Part shown: positions 35,408 through 50,958 of the stretch, in pieces | How positions within the stretch are numbered: the stretch's first letter is position 1 | Layout of the letters: each line of letters begins with the position of its first letter | Program-made: the position numbers and the translations under genes | The notes under the pieces: model-generated | What the model was told of the DNA's origin: nothing | What the model saw: the letters and a program-made list of their open reading frames with translations, nothing else | The model's database searches: none | NCBI GenBank assembly: GCA_963930655.1 | Contig: OZ005606.1 | Coordinates: 16,160,001 to 16,224,000, forward strand | Direction of reading: 5' to 3' | Length of the DNA: 64,000 bases | Origin: Myrica gale | Lineage: Eukaryota > Streptophyta > Magnoliopsida > Fagales > Myricaceae

Positions 35408-38400
35408 GATACCATAGTGACGAAGAAAATGAAACAAATAGATAATTGGAATAGTTTAGACCAAAATATTAATTCAAAATATTCAAAATTATTTTCTTTG
35501 AAGATTAGTTAGCTTGAGGACGGAGAAGATATGGTGTTTAGACAAAAATATTAACGCAAAATCATACAAATAAATTTATTTGAAAGTTCGATACCTTAGT
35601 GAAGAAGAAATTAATCAAATTGATCGTCGGTAGAGTTTTAGCCCTCATTATAAATGCAAAATTGTACATATTAAATATTTTAAAAATTAGAAACCGTTGT
35701 GATAAAGAAACTGAAGCAAAGAGATTGATGGAAGAGTTTTAAAACAAAACGTAAATGCAAAGTCGTCAATTTTAACAAGTTTGCAAATTTGATACCATAG
35801 TGACGAATAAAATGAAGCGAATAAATGAATCGAAGAGTTTTTTAAACGAAACATTAATGCAAAATCGTAAGTATTAATTAGTTTGCAAATCAGATACCAT
35901 AGTGACGAAGAAAATGAAACAAATAGATAATTGGAATAGTTTAGACAAAAATATTAATTCAAAATATTCAAAATTATTTTCTTTGAAGATTGGATACCTT
36001 GAGGACGGAGAAGATACGGTGTTTAGAGAAAAATATTAATGCAAAATCATCCAAATAAATTTATTTGAAAGTTCGATACCTTAGTGAAGAAGAAATTAAT
36101 CAAATTGATCGTCGGTAGAGTTTTAGACCTTAATATAAATGCAAAATCGTCCATATTAATTAGTTTAAAAATTAGAAACCGTCGTGATAAAGACACTGAA
36201 GCAAATAGAAAAAATGGAAGAGTTTTAAAACAAAACGTAAATGCAAAGTCATCAATATTAACAAGTTTGCAAATTTGATACCATAGTGACGAAGAAAATG
36301 AAGCGAATAAATCAATCGAAGAGTTTTTTAAACGAAACATAAATGCAAAATCGTAAGTATTAATTAGTTTGCAAATTAGATACCATAGTGACGAAGAAAA
36401 TGAAACAAATAGATAATTGGAATAGTTTAGACCAAAATATTAATTCAAAATATTCAAAATTATTTTCTTTGAAGATTGGATACCTTGAGGACGGAGAAGA
36501 TATGGTGTTTAGACAAAAATATTAATGCAAAATCATCCAAATAAATTTATTTGAAAGTTCGATGCCTTTGTGAAGAAGAAATTAATCAAATTGATCTACG
36601 GTAGAGTTTTAGAACATAATATAAATGCAAAATCGTCCATATTAATTAGTTTAAAAATTAGAAACCGTCGGGATAAAGAAACTGAAGCAAATAGAAAAAA
36701 TGGAAGAGTTTTAAAACAAAACGTAAATGCAAAGTCCTCAATATTAACAAGTTTGCAAATTTGATACCATAGTGACGAAGAAAATGAAGCGAATAAATCA
36801 ATCGAAGAGTTTTTTAAACGAAACATAAATGTAAAATCGTAAGTATTAATTAGTTTGCAAATTAGATACCATAATGATGAAGAGAATGAAACAAAAAGAT
36901 AATTGGAATAGTTTAGACCAAAATATTAATTCAAAATAGTCAAAATTATTTTCTTTGAAGATTAGTTATCTTGAGGACGGAGAAGATATGGTGTTTAGAC
37001 AAAAATATTAACGCAAAATCAACCAAATAAATTTATTTGAAAGTTCGATACCTTAGTGAAGAAGAAATTAATCAAATTGATCGTCGGTAGAGTTTTAGAC
37101 CTTAATATAAATGCAAAATCGTCCATATTAATTAGTTTAAAAATTAGAAACCGTCGTGATAGAGAAACTGAAGCAAATAGAAAAAATGGAATTGTTTTAA
37201 AACAAAACGTAAATGCAAAGTCATCAATATTAACAAGTTTGCAAATTTGATACCATAGTGACGAAGAAAATGAAGCGAATAAATCAATCGAAGAGTTTTT
37301 TAAACGAAACATAAATGTAAAATCGTAAGTATTAATTAGTTTGCAAATTAGATACCATAGTGACGAAGAAAATGAAACAAATAGATAATTCGAATAGTTT
37401 AGACCAAAATATTAATTCAAAATATTCAAAATTATTTTCTTTGAAGATTAGTTAGCTTGAGGACGGAGAAGATATGGTGTTTAGACAAAAATATTAACGC
37501 AAAATCATACAAATAAATTTATTTGAAAGTTCGATACCTTAGTGAAGAAGAAATTAATCAAATTGATCGTCGGTAGAGTTTTAGACCTCATTATAAATGC
37601 AAAATTGTACATATTAAATATTTTAAAAATTAGAAACCGTTGTGATAAAGAAACTGAAGCAAAGAGATCGATGGAAGAGTTTTAAAACAAAACGTAAATG
37701 CAAAGTCGTCAATTTTAACAAGTTTGCAAATTTGATACCATAGTGACGAATAAAATGAAGCGAATAAATCAATCGAAGAGTTTTTTAAACGAAACATTAA
37801 TGCAAAATCGTAAGTATTAATTAGTTTGCAAATCAGATACCATAGTGACGAAGAAAATGAAACAAATAGATAATTGGAATAGTTTAGACAAAAATATTAA
37901 TTCAAAATATTCAAAATTATTTTCTTTGAAGATTGGATACCTTGAGGACGGAGAAGATACGGTGTTTAGAGAAAAATATTAATGCAAAATCATCCAAATA
38001 AATTTATTTGAAAGTTCGATACCTTAGTGAAGAAGAAATTAATCAAATTGATCGTCGGTAGAGTTTTAGACCTTAATATAAATGCAAAATCGTCCATATT
38101 AATTAGTTTAAAAATTAGAAACCGTCGTGATAAAGACACTGAAGCAAATAGAAAAAATGGAAGAGTTTTAAAACAAAACGTAAATGCAAAGTCATCAATA
38201 TTAACAAGTTTGCAAATTTGATACCATAGTGACGAAGAAAATGAAGCGAATAAATCAATCGAAGAGTTTTTTAAACGAAACATAAATGCAAAATCGTAAG
38301 TATTAATTAGTTTGCAAATTAGATACCATAGTGACGAAGAAAATGAAACAAATAGATAATTGGAATAGTTTAGACCAAAATATTAATTCAAAATATTCAA

Positions 38401-41236
38401 AATTATTTTCTTTGAAGATTGGATACCTTGAGGACGGAGAAGATATGGTGTTTAGACAAAAATATTAATGCAAAATCATCCAAATAAATTTATTTGAAAG
38501 TTCGATGCCCTTGTGAAGAAGAAATTAATCAAATTGATCGACGGTAGAGTTTTAGAACATAATATAAATGCAAAATCGTCCATATTAATTAGTTTAAAAA
38601 TTAGAAACCGTCGGGATAAAGAAACTGAAGCAAATAGAAAAAATGGAAGAGTTTTAAAACAAAACGTAAATGCAAAGTCCTCAATATTAACAAGTTTGCA
38701 AATTTGATACCATAGTGACGAAGAAAATGAAGCGAATAAATCAATCGAAGAGTTTTTTAAACGAAACATAAATGTAAAATCGTAAGTATTAATTAGTTTG
38801 CAAATTAGATACCATAATGATGAAGAGAATGAAACAAAAAGATAATTGGAATAGTTTAGACCAAAATATTAATTCAAAATAGTCAAAATTATTTTCTTTG
38901 AAGATTAGTTATCTTGAGGACGGAGAAGATATGGTGTTTAGACAAAAATATTAACGCAAAATCAACCAAATAAATTTATTTGAAAGTTCGATACCTTAGT
39001 GAAGAAGAAATTAATCAAATTGATCGTCGGTAGAGTTTTAGACCTTAATATAAATGCAAAATCGTCCATATTAATTAGTTTAAAAATTAGAAACCGTCGT
39101 GATAGAGAAACTGAAGCAAATAGAAAAAATGGAATTGTTTTAAAACAAAACGTAAATGCAAAGTCATCAATATTAACAAGTTTGCAAATTTGATACCATA
39201 GTGACGAAGAAAATGAAGCGAATAAATCAATCGAAGAGTTTTTTAAACGAAACATAAATGTAAAATCGTAAGTATTAATTAGTTTGCAAATTAGATACCA
39301 TAGTGACGAAGAAAATGAAACAAATAGATAATTGGAATAGTTTAGACCAAAATATTAATTCAAAATATTCAAAATTATTTTCTTTGAAGATTAGTTAGCT
39401 TGAGGACGGAGAAGATATGGTGTTTAGACAAAAATATTAACGCAAAATCATACAAATAAATTTATTTGAAAGTTCGATACCTTAGTGAAGAAGAAATTAA
39501 TCAAATTGATCGTCGGTAGAGTTTTAGACCACATTATAAATGCAAAATTGTACATATTAAATATTTTAAAAATTAGAAACCGTTGTGATAAAGAAACTGA
39601 AGCAAAGAGATCGATGGAAGAGTTTTAAAACAAAACGTAAATGCAAAGTCGTCAATTTTAACAAGTTTGCAAATTTGATACCATAGTGACGAATAAAATG
39701 AAGCGAATAAATCAATCGAAGAGTTTTTTAAACGAAACATTAATGCAAAATCGTAAGTATTAATTAGTTTGCAAATCAGATACCATAGTGACGAAGAAAA
39801 TGAAACAAATAGATAATTGGAATAGTTTAGACAAAAATATTAATTCAAAATATTCAAAATTATTTTCTTTGAAGATTGGATACCTTGAGGACGGAGAAGA
39901 TACGGTGTTTAGAGAAAAATATTAATGCAAAATCATCCAAATAAATTTATTTGAAAGTTCGATACCTTAGTGAAGAAGAAATTAATCAAATTGATCGTCG
40001 GTAGAGTTTTAGACCTTAATATAAATGCAAAATCGTCCATATTAATTAGTTTAAAAATTAGAAACCGTCGTGATAAAGACACTGAAGCAAATAGAAAAAA
40101 TGGAAGAGTTTTAAAACAAAACGTAAATGCAAAGTCATCAATATTAACAAGTTTGCAAATTTGATACCATAGTGACGAAGAAAATGAAGCGAATAAATCA
40201 ATCGAAGAGTTTTTTAAACGAAACATAAATGCAAAATCGTAAGTATTAATTAGTTTGCAAATTAGATACCATAGTGACGAAGAAAATGAAACAAATAGAT
40301 AATTGGAATAGTTTAGACCAAAATATTAATTCAAAATATTCAAAATTATTTTCTTTGAAGATTGGATACCTTGAGGACGGAGAAGATATGGTGTTTAGAC
40401 AAAAATATTAAGGCAAAATCATCCAAATAAATTTATTTGAAAGTTCGATGCCTTTGTGAAGAAGAAATTAATCAAATTGATCGTCGGTAGAGTTTTAGAA
40501 CATAATATAAATGCAAAATCGTCCATATTAATTAGTTTAAAAATTAGAAACCGTCGGGATAAAGAAACTGAAGCAAATAGAAAAAATGGAAGAGTTTTAA
40601 AACAAAACGTAAATGCAAAGTCCTCAATATTAACAAGTTTGCAAATTTGATACCATAGTGACGAAGAAAATGAAGCGAATAATTCAATCGAAGAGTTTTT
40701 TAAACGAAACATAAATGTAAAATCGTAAGTATTAATTAGTTTGCAAATTAGATACCATAATGATGAAGAGAATGAAACAAAAAGATAATTGGAATAGTTT
40801 AGACCAAAATATTAATTCAAAATAGTCAAAATTATTTTCTTTGAAGATTAGTTAGCTTGAGGACGGAGAAGATATGGTGTTTAGACAAAAATATTAACGC
40901 AAAATCAACCAAATAAATTTATTTGAAAGTTCGATACCTTAGTGAAGAAGAAATTAATCAAATTGATCGTCGGTAGAGTTTTAGACCTTATTATAAATGC
41001 AAAATCGTCCATATTAATTAGTTTAAAAATTAGAAACCGTCGTGATAGAGAAACTGAAGCAAATAGAAAAAATGGAATTGTTTTAAAACAAAACGTAAAT
41101 GCAAAGTCATCAATATTAACAAGTTTGCAAATTTGATACCATAGTGACGAAGAAAATGAAGCGAATAAATCAATCGAAGAGTTTTTTAAACGAAACATAA
41201 ATGTAAAATCGTAAGTATTAATTAGTTTGCAAATTA
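35408..41236 (+). repeat. Tetrameric higher-order repeat, 1943 bp, 3 copies
   Basis: The order is T, general (GACACTG with GATACGGTG), H, R. Starts are 35408/35893/36379/36865, 37351/37836/38322/38808 and 39294/39779/40265/40751. T copies share GACGAATAAAATGAAG and GAAACATTAATGC. The R copies of the first two tetramers share AGTTATCTTGAGG, while that of the third has AGTTAGCTTGAGG. The third tetramer also has H and R forms that match the following trimers rather than the earlier tetramers, so the two repeat systems overlap here. Confidence 0.9.
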
Positions 41237-43180
41237 GATACCATAGTGATGAAGAAAATGAAACAAATAGATAATTGGAATAGTTTAGACCAAAATATTA
41301 ATTCAAAATAGTCAAAGTTATTTTCTTTAAAGATTAGATACCTTGAGGACGGAGAAGATATGGTGTTTAGACAAAAATATTAATGCAAAATCATCCAAAT
41401 AAATTTATTTGAAAGTTCGATGCCTTTGTGAAGAAGAAATTAATCAAATTGATCGTCGGTAGAGTTTTAGAACTTAATATAAATGCAAAATCGTCCATAT
41501 TAATTAGTTTAAAAATTAGAAACCGTCGTGATAAAGACACTGAAGCAAATAGAAAAAATGGAAGAGTTTTAAAACAAAACGTAAATGCAAAGTCATCAAT
41601 ATTAACAAGTTTGCAAATTTGATACCATAGTGACGAAGAAAATGAAGCGAATAAATCAATCGAAGAGTTTTTTAAACGAAACATAAATGCAAAATCGTAA
41701 GTATTAATTAGTTTGCAAATTAGATACCATAGTGACGAAGAAAATGAAACAAATAGATAATTGGAATAGTTTAGACCAAAATATTAATTCAAAATATTCA
41801 AAATTATTTTCTTTGAAGATTGGATACCTTGAGGACGGAGAAGATATGGTGTTTAGACAAAAATATTAAGGCAAAATCATCCAAATAAATTTATTTGAAA
41901 GTTCGATGCCTTTGTGAAGAAGAAATTAATCAAATTGATCGTCGGTAGAGTTTTAGAACATAATATAAATGCAAAATCGTCCATATTAATTAGTTTAAAA
42001 ATTAGAAACCGTCGGGATAAAGAAACTGAAGCAAATAGAAAAAATGGAAGAGTTTTAAAACAAAACGTAAATGCAAAGTCCTCAATATTAACAAGTTTGC
42101 AAATTTGATACCATAGTGACGAAGAAAATGAAGCGAATAATTCAATCGAAGAGTTTTTTAAACGAAACATAAATGTAAAATCGTAAGTATTAATTAGTTT
42201 GCAAATTAGATACCATAATGATGAAGAGAATGAAACAAAAAGATAATTGGAATAGTTTAGACCAAAATATTAATTCAAAATAGTCAAAATTATTTTCTTT
42301 GAAGATTAGTTAGCTTGAGGACGGAGAAGATATGGTGTTTAGACAAAAATATTAACGCAAAATCAACCAAATAAATTTATTTGAAAGTTCGATACCTTAG
42401 TGAAGAAGAAATTAATCAAATTGATCGTCGGTAGAGTTTTAGACCTTATTATAAATGCAAAATCGTCCATATTAATTAGTTTAAAAATTAGAAACCGTCG
42501 TGATAGAGAAACTGAAGCAAATAGAAAAAATGGAATTGTTTTAAAACAAAACGTAAATGCAAAGTCATCAATATTAACAAGTTTGCAAATTTGATACCAT
42601 AGTGACGAAGAAAATGAAGCGAATAAATCAATCGAAGAGTTTTTTAAACGAAACATAAATGTAAAAACGTAAGTATTAATTAGTTTGCAAATTAGATACC
42701 ATAGTGATGAAGAAAATGAAACAAATAGATAATTGGAATAGTTTAGACCAAAATATTAATTCAAAATAGTCAAAGTTATTTTCTTTAAAGATTAGATACC
42801 TTGAGGACGGAGAAGATATGGTGTTTAGACAAAAATATTAATGCAAAATCATCCAAATAAATTTATTTGAAAGTTCGATGCCTTTGTGAAGAAGAAATTA
42901 ATCAAATTGATCGTCGGTAGAGTTTTAGAACTTAATATAAATGCAAAATCGTCCATATTAATTAGTTTAAAAATTAGAAACCGTCGTGATAAAGGCACTG
43001 AAGCAAATAGAAAAAATGGAAGAGTTTTAAAACAAAACGTAAATGCAAAGTCATCAATATTAACAAGTTTGCAAATTTGATACCATAGTGACGAAGAAAA
43101 TGAAGCGAATAAATCAATCGAAGAGTTTTTTAAACGAAACATAAATGCAAAATCGTAAGTATTAATTAGTTTGCAAATTA
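40265..43180 (+). repeat. Trimeric higher-order repeat, 1458 bp, 2 copies
   Basis: The order is H, R, V-like. Starts are 40265/40751/41237 and 41723/42209/42695. Both H copies have ATTAAGGCAAAATC in subunit B and GAATAATTCAATCG in E. Both R copies have GACCTTATTATAAATG. Both third monomers have GTCAAAGTTATTTTC and TTTAAAGATTAGATACC. The first H and R are also the end of the preceding tetramer block. Confidence 0.9.
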
Positions 43181-46096
43181 GATACCATAGTGACGAAGAA
43201 AATGAAACAAATAGATAATTGGAATAGTTTAGACCAAAATATTAATTCAAAATATTCAAAATTATTTTCTTTGAAGATTGGATACCTTGAGGACGGAGAA
43301 GATATGGTGTTTAGACAAAAATATTAAGGCAAAATCATCCAAATAAATTTATTTGAAAGTTCGATGCCTTTGTGAAGAAGAAATTAATCAAATTGATCGT
43401 CGGTAGAGTTTTAGAACATAATATAAATGCAAAATCGTCCATATTAATTAGTTTAAAAATTAGAAACCGTCGGGATAAAGAAACTGAAGCAAATAGAAAA
43501 AATGGAAGAGTTTTAAAACAAAACGTAAATGCAAAGTCCTCAATATTAACAAGTTTGCAAATTTGATACCATAGTGACGAAGAAAATGAAGCGAATAATT
43601 CAATCGAAGAGTTTTTTAAACGAAACATAAATGTAAAATCGTAAGTATTAATTAGTTTGCAAATTAGATACCATAATGATGAAGAGAATGAAACAAAAAG
43701 ATAATTGGAATAGTTTAGACCAAAATATTAATTCAAAATAGTCAAAATTATTTTCTTTGAAGATTAGTTAGCTTGAGGACGGAGAAGATATGGTGTTTAG
43801 ACAAAAATATTAACGCAAAATCAACCAAATAAATTTATTTGAAAGTTCGATACCTTAGTGAAGAAGAAATTAATCAAATTGATCGTCGGTAGAGTTTTAG
43901 ACCTTAATATAAATGCAAAATCGTCCATATTAATTAGTTTAAAAATTAGAAACCGTCGTGATAGAGAAACTGAAGCAAATAGAAAAAATGGAATTGTTTT
44001 AAAACAAAACGTAAATGCAAAGTCATCAATATTAACAAGTTTGCAAATTTGATACCATAGTGACGAAGAAAATGAAGCGAATAAATCAATCGAAGAGTTT
44101 TTTAAACGAAACATAAATGCAAAATCGTAAGTATTAATTAGTTTGCAAATTAGATACCATAGTGACGAAGAAAATGAAACAAATAGATAATTGGAATAGT
44201 TTAGACCAAAATATTAATTCAAAATATTCAAAATTATTTTCTTTGAAGATTGGATACCTTGAGGACGGAGAAGATATGGTGTTTAGACAAAAATATTAAG
44301 GCAAAATCATCCAAATAAATTTATTTGAAAGTTCGACGCCTTTGTGAAGAAGAAATTAATCAAATTGATCGTCGGTTGAGTTTTAGAACATAATATAAAT
44401 GCAAAATCGTCCATATTAATTAGTTTAAAAATTAGAAACCGTCGGGATAAAGAAACTGAAGCAAATAGAAAAAATGGAAGAGTTTTAAAACAAAACGTAA
44501 ATGCAAAGTCCTCAATATTAACAAGTTTGCAAATTTGATACCATAGTGACGAAGAAAATGAAGCGAATAATTCAATCGAAGAGTTTTTTAAACGAAACAT
44601 AAATGTAAAATCGTAAGTATTAATTAGTTTGCAAATTAGATACCATAATGATGAAGAGAATGAAACAAAAAGATAATTGGAATAGTTTAGACCAAAATAT
44701 TAATTCAAAATAGTCAAAATTATTTTCTTTGAAGATTAGTTAGCTTGAGGACGGAGAAGATATGGTGTTTAGACAAAAATATTAACGCAAAATCAACCAA
44801 ATAAATTTATTTGAAAGTTCGATACCTTAGTGAAGAAGAAATTAATCAAATTGATCGTCGGTAGAGTTTTAGACCTTAATATAAATGCAAAATCGTCCAT
44901 ATTAATTAGTTTAAAAATTAGAAACCGTCGTGATAGAGAAACTGAAGCAAATAGAAAAAATGGAATTGTTTTAAAACAAAACGTAAATGCAAAGTCATCA
45001 ATATTAACAAGTTTGCAAATTTGATACCATAGTGACGAAGAAAATGAAGCGAATAAATCAATCGAAGAGTTTTTTAAACGAAACATAAATGCAAAATCGT
45101 AAGTATTAATTAGTTTGCAAATTAGATACCATAGTGACGAAGAAAATGAAACAAATAGATAATTGGAATAGTTTAGACCAAAATATTAATTCAAAATATT
45201 CAAAATTATTTTCTTTGAAGATTGGATACCTTGAGGACGGAGAAGATATGGTGTTTAGACAAAAATATTAAGGCAAAATCATCCAAATAAATTTATTTGA
45301 AAGTTCGACGCCTTTGTGAAGAAGAAATTAATCAAATTGATCGTCGGTAGAGTTTTAGAACATAATATAAATGCAAAATCGTCCATATTAATTAGTTTAA
45401 AAATTAGAAACCGTCGGGATAAAGAAACTGAAGCAAATAGAAAAAATGGAAGAGTTTTAAAACAAAACGTAAATGCAAAGTCCTCAATATTAACAAGTTT
45501 GCAAATTTGATACCATAGTGACGAAGAAAATGAAGCGAATAATTCAATCGAAGAGTTTTTTAAACGAAACATAAATGTAAAATCGTAAGTATTAATTAGT
45601 TTGCAAATTAGATACCATAATGATGAAGAGAATGAAACAAAAAGATAATTGGAATAGTTTAGACCAAAATATTAATTCAAAATAGTCAAAATTATTTTCT
45701 TTGAAGATTAGTTAGCTTGAGGACGGAGAAGATATGGTGTTTAGACAAAAATATTAACGCAAAATCAACCAAATAAATTTATTTGAAAGTTCGATACCTT
45801 AGTGAAGAAGAAATTAATCAAATTGATCGTCGGTAGAGTTTTAGACCTTAATATAAATGCAAAATCGTCCATATTAATTAGTTTAAAAATTAGAAACCGT
45901 CGTGATAGAGAAACTGAAGCAAATAGAAAAAATGGAATTGTTTTAAAACAAAACGTAAATGCAAAGTCATCAATATTAACAAGTTTGCAAATTTGATACC
46001 ATAGTGACGAAGAAAATGAAGCGAATAAATCAATCGAAGAGTTTTTTAAACGAAACATAAATGTAAAATCGTAAGTATTAATTAGTTTGCAAATTA
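43181..46096 (+). repeat. Dimeric higher-order repeat, 972 bp, 3 copies (H + R)
   Basis: Starts are 43181/43667, 44153/44639 and 45125/45611. Each dimer is an H monomer followed by an R monomer. The H copies 44153 and 45125 share GTTCGACGCC near 44334 and 45306, also seen at 48528, so the dimer was amplified after that change. The H copy at 44153 has GTCGGTTGAG, a private change. Confidence 0.9.
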
Positions 46097-47069
46097 GATA
46101 CCATAGTGACGAAGAAAATGAAACAAATAGATAATTGGAATAGTTTAGACCAAAATATTAATTCAAAATAGTCAAAGTTATTTTCTTTAAAGATTAGATA
46201 CCTTGAGGACGGAGAAGATATGGTGTTTAGACAAAAATATTAATGCAAAATCATCCAAATAAATTTATTTGAAAGTTCGATGCCTTTGTGAAGAAGAAAT
46301 TAATCAAATTGATCGTCGGTAGAGTTTTAGAACTTAATATAAATGCAAAATCGTCCATATTAATTAGTTTAAAAATTAGAAACCGTCGGGATAAAGAAAC
46401 TGAAGCAAATAGAAAAATAGAAGAGTTTTTAAAACAAAACGTAAATGCAAAGTCGTCAATATTAACTAGTTTGCAAATTTGATACCATAGTGACGAAGAA
46501 AATGAAGCGAATAAATCAATCGAAGAGTATTTTAAACGAAACATAAATGTAAAATCGTAAGTATTAATTAGTTTGCAAATTAGATACCATAATGATGAAG
46601 AGATTGAAACAAAAAGATAATTGGAATAGTTTAGACCAAAATATTAATTCAAAATAGTCAAAATTATTTTCTTTTGTAGATTAGTTAGCTTGAGGACGGA
46701 GAAGATATGGTGTTTAGACAAAAATATTAACGCAAAATCAACCAAATAAATTTATTTGAAAGTTCGATACCTTAGTGAAGAAGAAATTAATCAAATTGAT
46801 CGTCGGTAGAGTTTTAGACCTTAATATAAATGCAAAATCGTCCATATTAATTAGTTTAAAAATTAGAAACCGTCGTGATAAAGAAACTGAAGCAAATAGA
46901 AAAAATGGAAGAGTTTTAAAACAAAACGTAAATGCAAAGTCATCAATATTAACAAGTTTGCAAATTTGATACCATAGTGACGAAGAAAATGAAGCTAATA
47001 AATCAATCGAAGAGTTTTTTAAACGAAACATAAATGCAAAATCGTAAGTATTAATTAGTTTGCAAATTA
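46097..47069 (+). repeat. V + W cassette, copy 2 of 5
   Basis: The V monomer at 46097 and 487-bp W monomer at 46583 match the pair at 33949. The W copy has GAGATTGAAAC in subunit A and GAAGCTAAT in E. Confidence 0.86.
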
Positions 47070-49499
47070 GATACCATAGTGACGAAGAAAATGAAACAAA
47101 TAGATAATTGGAATAGTTTAGACAAAAATATTAATTCAAAATATTCAAAATTATTTTCTTTGAAGATTGGATACCTTGAGGACGGAGAAGATACGGTGTT
47201 TAGAGAAAAATATTAATGCAAAATCATCCAAATAAATTTATTTGAAAGTTCGATACCTTAGTGAAGAAGAAATTAATCAAATTGATCGTCGGTAGAGTTT
47301 TAGACCTTAATATAAATGCAAAATCGTCCATATTAATTAGTTTAAAAATTAGAAACCGTCGTGATAAAGACACTGAAGCAAATAGAAAAAATGGAAGAGT
47401 TTTAAAACAAAACGTAAATGCAAAGTAATCAATATTAACAAGTTTGCAAATTTGATACCATAGTGACGAAGAAAATGAAGCGAATAAATCAATCGAAGAG
47501 TTTTTTAAACGAAACATAAATGCAAAATCGTAAGTATTAATTAGTTTGCAAATTAGATACCATAGTGACGAAGAAAATGAAACAAATAGATAATTGGAAT
47601 AGTTTAGACCAAAATATTAATTCAAAATATTCAAAATTATTTTCTTTGAAGATTGGATACCTTGAGGACGGAGAAGATATGGTGTTTAGACAAAAATATT
47701 AAGGCAAAATCATCCAAATAAATTTATTTGAAAGTTCGATGCCTTTGTGAAGAAGAAATTAATCAAATTGATCGTCGGTAGAGTTTTAGAACATAATATA
47801 AATGCAAAATCGTCCATATTAATTAGTTTAAAAATTAGAAACCGTCGGGATAAAGAAACTGAAGCAAATAGAAAAAATGGAAGAGTTTTAAAACAAAACG
47901 TAAATGCAAAGTCCTCAATATTAACAAGTTTGCAAATTTGATACCATAGTGACGAAGAAAATGAAGCGAATAATTCAATCGAAGAGTTTTTTAAACGAAA
48001 CATAAATGTAAAATCGTAAGTATTAATTAGTTTGCAAATTAGATACCATAATGATGAAGAGAATGAAACAAAAAGATAATTGGAATAGTTTAGACCAAAA
48101 TATTAATTCAAAATAGTCAAAATTATTTTCTTTGAAGATTAGTTAGCTTGAGGACGGAGAAGATATGGTGTTTAGACAAAAATATTAACGCAAAATCAAC
48201 CAAATAAATTTATTTGAAAGTTCGATACCTTAGTGAAGAAGAAATTAATCAAATTGATCGTCGGTAGAGTTTTAGACCTTAATATAAATGCAAAATCGTC
48301 CATATTAATTAGTTTAAAAATTAGAAACCGTCGTGATAGAGAAACTGAAGCAAATAGAAAAAATGGAATTGTTTTAAAACAAAACGTAAATGCAAAGTCA
48401 TCAATATTAACAAGTTTGCAAATTTGATACCATAGTGACGAAGAAAATGAAGCGAATAAATCAATCGAAGAGTTTTTTAAACGAAACATAAATGCAAAAT
48501 CGTAAGTATTAATTAGTTTGCAAATTAGATACCATAGTGACGAAGAAAATGAAACAAATAGATAATTGGAATAGTTTAGACCAAAATATTAATTCAAAAT
48601 ATTCAAAATTATTTTCTTTGAAGATTGGATACCTTGAGGACGGAGAAGATATGGTGTTTAGACAAAAATATTAAGGCAAAATCATCCAAATAAATTTATT
48701 TGAAAGTTCGACGCCTTTGTGAAGAAGAAATTAATCAAATTGATCGTCGGTAGAGTTTTAGAACATAATATAAATGCAAAATCGTCCATATTAATTAGTT
48801 TAAAAATTAGAAACCGTCGGGATAAAGAAACTGAAGCAAATAGAAAAAATGGAAGAGTTTTAAAACAAAACGTAAATGCAAAGTCCTCAATATTAACAAG
48901 TTTGCAAATTTGATACCATAGTGACGAAGAAAATGAAGCGAATAATTCAATCGAAGAGTTTTTTAAACGAAACATAAATGTAAAATCGTAAGTATTAATT
49001 AGTTTGCAAATTAGATACCATAATGATGAAGAGAATGAAACAAAAAGATAATTGGAATAGTTTAGACCAAAATATTAATTCAAAATAGTCAAAATTATTT
49101 TCTTTGAAGATTAGTTAGCTTGAGGACGGAGAAGATATGGTGTTTAGACAAAAATATTAACGCAAAATCAACCAAATAAATTTATTTGAAAGTTCGATAC
49201 CTTAGTGAAGAAGAAATTAATCAAATTGATCGTCGGTAGAGTTTTAGACCTTAATATAAATGCAAAATCGTCCATATTAATTAGTTTAAAAATTAGAAAC
49301 CGTCGTGATAGAGAAACTGAAGCAAATAGAAAAAATGGAATTGTTTTAAAACAAAACGTAAATGCAAAGTCATCAATATTAACAAGTTTGCAAATTTGAT
49401 ACCATAGTGACGAAGAAAATGAAGCGAATAAATCAATCGAAGAGTTTTTTAAACGAAACATAAATGTAAAATCGTAAGTATTAATTAGTTTGCAAATTA

Positions 49500-50472
49500 G
49501 ATACCATAGTGACGAAGAAAATGAAACAAATAGATAATTGGAATAGTTTAGACCAAAATATTAATTCAAAATAGTCAAAGTTATTTTCTTTAAAGATTAG
49601 ATACCTTGAGGACGGAGAAGATATGGTGTTTAGACAAAAATATTAATGCAAAATCATCCAAATAAATTTATTTGAAAGTTCGATGCCTTTGTGAAGAAGA
49701 AATTAATCAAATTGATCGTCGGTAGAGTTTTAGAACTTAATATAAATGCAAAATCGTCCATATTAATTAGTTTAAAAATTAGAAACCGTCGGGATAAAGA
49801 AACTGAAGCAAATAGAAAAATAGAAGAGTTTTTAAAACAAAACGTAAATGCAAAGTCGTCAATATTAACTAGTTTGCAAATTTGATACCATAGTGACGAA
49901 GAAAATGAAGCGAATAAATCAATCGAAGAGTATTTTAAACGAAACATAAATGTAAAATCGTAAGTATTAATTAGTTTGCAAATTAGATACCATAATGATG
50001 AAGAGAATGAAACAAAAAGATAATTGGAATAGTTTAGACCAAAATATTAATTCAAAATAGTCAAAATTATTTTCTTTTGTAGATTAGTTAGCTTGAGGAC
50101 GGAGAAGATATGGTGTTTAGACAAAAATATTAACGCAAAATCAACCAAATAAATTTATTTGAAAGTTCGATACCTTAGTGAAGAAGAAATTAATCAAATT
50201 GATCGTCGGTAGAGTTTTAGACCTTAATATAAATGCAAAATCGTCCATATTAATTAGTTTAAAAATTAGAAACCGTCGTGATAAAGAAACTGAAGCAAAT
50301 AGAAAAAATGGAAGAGTTTTAAAACAAAACGTAAATGCAAAGTCATCAATATTAACAAGTTTGCAAATTTGATACCATAGTGACGAAGAAAATGAAGCTA
50401 ATAAATCAATCGAAGAGTTTTTTAAACGAAACATAAATGCAAAATCGTAAGTATTAATTAGTTTGCAAATTA
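49500..50472 (+). repeat. V + W cassette, copy 3 of 5
   Basis: The V monomer at 49500 and W monomer at 49986 lie 3403 bp after copy 2. GAAGCTAAT is kept in the last subunit. Confidence 0.86.
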
Positions 50473-50958
50473 GATACCATAGTGACGAAGAAAATGAAAC
50501 AAATAGATAATTGGAATAGTTTAGACAAAAATATTAATTCAAAATATTCAAAATTATTTTCTTTGAAGATTGGATACCTTGAGGACGGAGAAGATACGGT
50601 GTTTAGAGAAAAATATTAATGCAAAATCATCCAAATAAATTTATTTGAAAGTTCGATACCTTAGTGAAGAAGAAATTAATCAAATTGATCGTCGGTAGAG
50701 TTTTAGACCTTAATATAAATGCAAAATCGTCCATATTAATTAGTTTAAAAATTAGAAACCGTCGTGATAAAGACACTGAAGCAAATAGAAAAAATGGAAG
50801 AGTTTTAAAACAAAACGTAAATGCAAAGTCATCAATATTAACAAGTTTGCAAATTTGATACCATAGTGACGAAGAAAATGAAGCGAATAAATCAATCGAA
50901 GAGTTTTTTAAACGAAACATAAATGCAAAATCGTAAGTATTAATTAGTTTGCAAATTA